From CAYHOI01 sp964358175 (GTDB lineage: Bacteria > Margulisbacteria > Riflemargulisbacteria > GWF2-35-9), in the NCBI GenBank assembly GCA_964358175.1, contig CAYHOI010000025.1, positions 1-20,507 of the forward strand: a stretch of DNA of 20,507 bases, in the 5' to 3' direction. The notes beneath the pieces are model-generated. The model saw only the letters and a list, made by a program, of their open reading frames with translations, made no database searches and was not told where the DNA came from. This document shows positions 20,407 through 20,507 of the stretch, piece by piece. Every line of letters starts with the position of its first letter. Position 1 is the stretch's first letter. A program made the position numbers and the translations under genes.

Positions 20407-20507
20407 AAAGTATGATGTAGCGATAGTTGGTGCTGGCGTGGCAGGTCTTTCCGCCGCTTATATGTTGGCCAAAGCAGGAGTTCAGGTCATCGTTCTGGAG
20501 CGAGGGC
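20399..20507 (+). CDS. fixC: FixC-like FAD-dependent oxidoreductase, 5' end only
   Basis: The window ends 36 codons into this gene. The visible N-terminus is a dinucleotide-binding fold, with DVAIVGAGVAGLSAAYMLAKAG followed by an acidic residue at the end of the second strand (VLERG), typical of FAD binding. In FixABC and related loci the gene after etfBA is the quinone oxidoreductase FixC, so this is the likely identity. A geranylgeranyl reductase-like flavoprotein is the alternative. It overlaps etfA by 8 bases. Confidence 0.7.
   Translation, partial: MVEKYDVAIVGAGVAGLSAAYMLAKAGVQVIVLERG

Overview
The window is a bacterial chromosome segment. Two blocks of tightly packed housekeeping genes flank a roughly 8.3 kb, visibly AT-richer accessory island. 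The gene order rsmD-coaD-(coiled-coil gene)-rph, the aroK-aroB-aroQ-M24 peptidase run, and a flavoprotein pair whose EtfA carries an N-terminal 2x[4Fe-4S] domain suggest an anaerobe from, or gene-organised like, Bacillota/Clostridia. Candidate phyla with similar operons cannot be excluded. No rRNA, tRNA or CRISPR array was seen, and no gene-free stretch exceeds about 250 bases.

Layout. (1) 44-2225, plus strand: overlapping operon of rsmD, coaD, a coiled-coil protein and rph. (2) 2278-3627, minus strand: AAA ATPase with DUF4143. (3) 3874-10507, plus strand: a defence-type locus. It has a CARF-wHTH regulator, a DUF1016 nuclease, an internally deleted SNF2-type helicase, a REP-associated transposase (RAYT), a beta-class DNA methyltransferase, a truncated KilA-N gene, a second DUF1016 nuclease, the first ~82 codons of a type III Res gene, and an internally deleted RhuM gene. 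(4) 10593-13536, plus strand: aroK, aroB, an undescribed 41-codon ORF, aroQ and a short M24 peptidase. (5) 13528-18101, minus strand: Bax inhibitor-1-like protein, leuC, leuD, serC and pfkA (listed in transcription order). (6) 18257 to the end, plus strand: etfB, ferredoxin-fused etfA and the start of a fixC-like gene.

How the genes work together. The aro genes supply 3-dehydroquinate synthesis, its dehydration, and shikimate phosphorylation. leuCD and serC serve leucine and serine synthesis, and pfkA serves glycolysis. The EtfB/EtfA/FixC set looks like an electron-bifurcating flavoprotein complex. The island looks like a helicase/methyltransferase/Res restriction-type system under a CARF regulator. 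It is now decaying: the translocase, Res, KilA-N and RhuM genes are truncated, while the methyltransferase, the CARF regulator and both DUF1016 nucleases remain intact.

Most unusual signals. A duplicated 3' end of the CARF gene brackets the first DUF1016 gene and shows that the CARF gene originally sat directly upstream of the helicase. Three copies of one REP family (GTAG, 7-8 bp stem, CCCCGT loop) lie inside, and are translated as part of, the RAYT and methyltransferase ORFs. Both DUF1016 genes have perfect hairpins in the inter-domain linker. There is a 28-bp perfect palindrome in the kilA-N remnant. A 41-codon ORF is fused by 4-base overlaps between aroB and aroQ. Several genes have a TATAAT box only 8-10 bases before the ATG, which suggests leaderless mRNAs.
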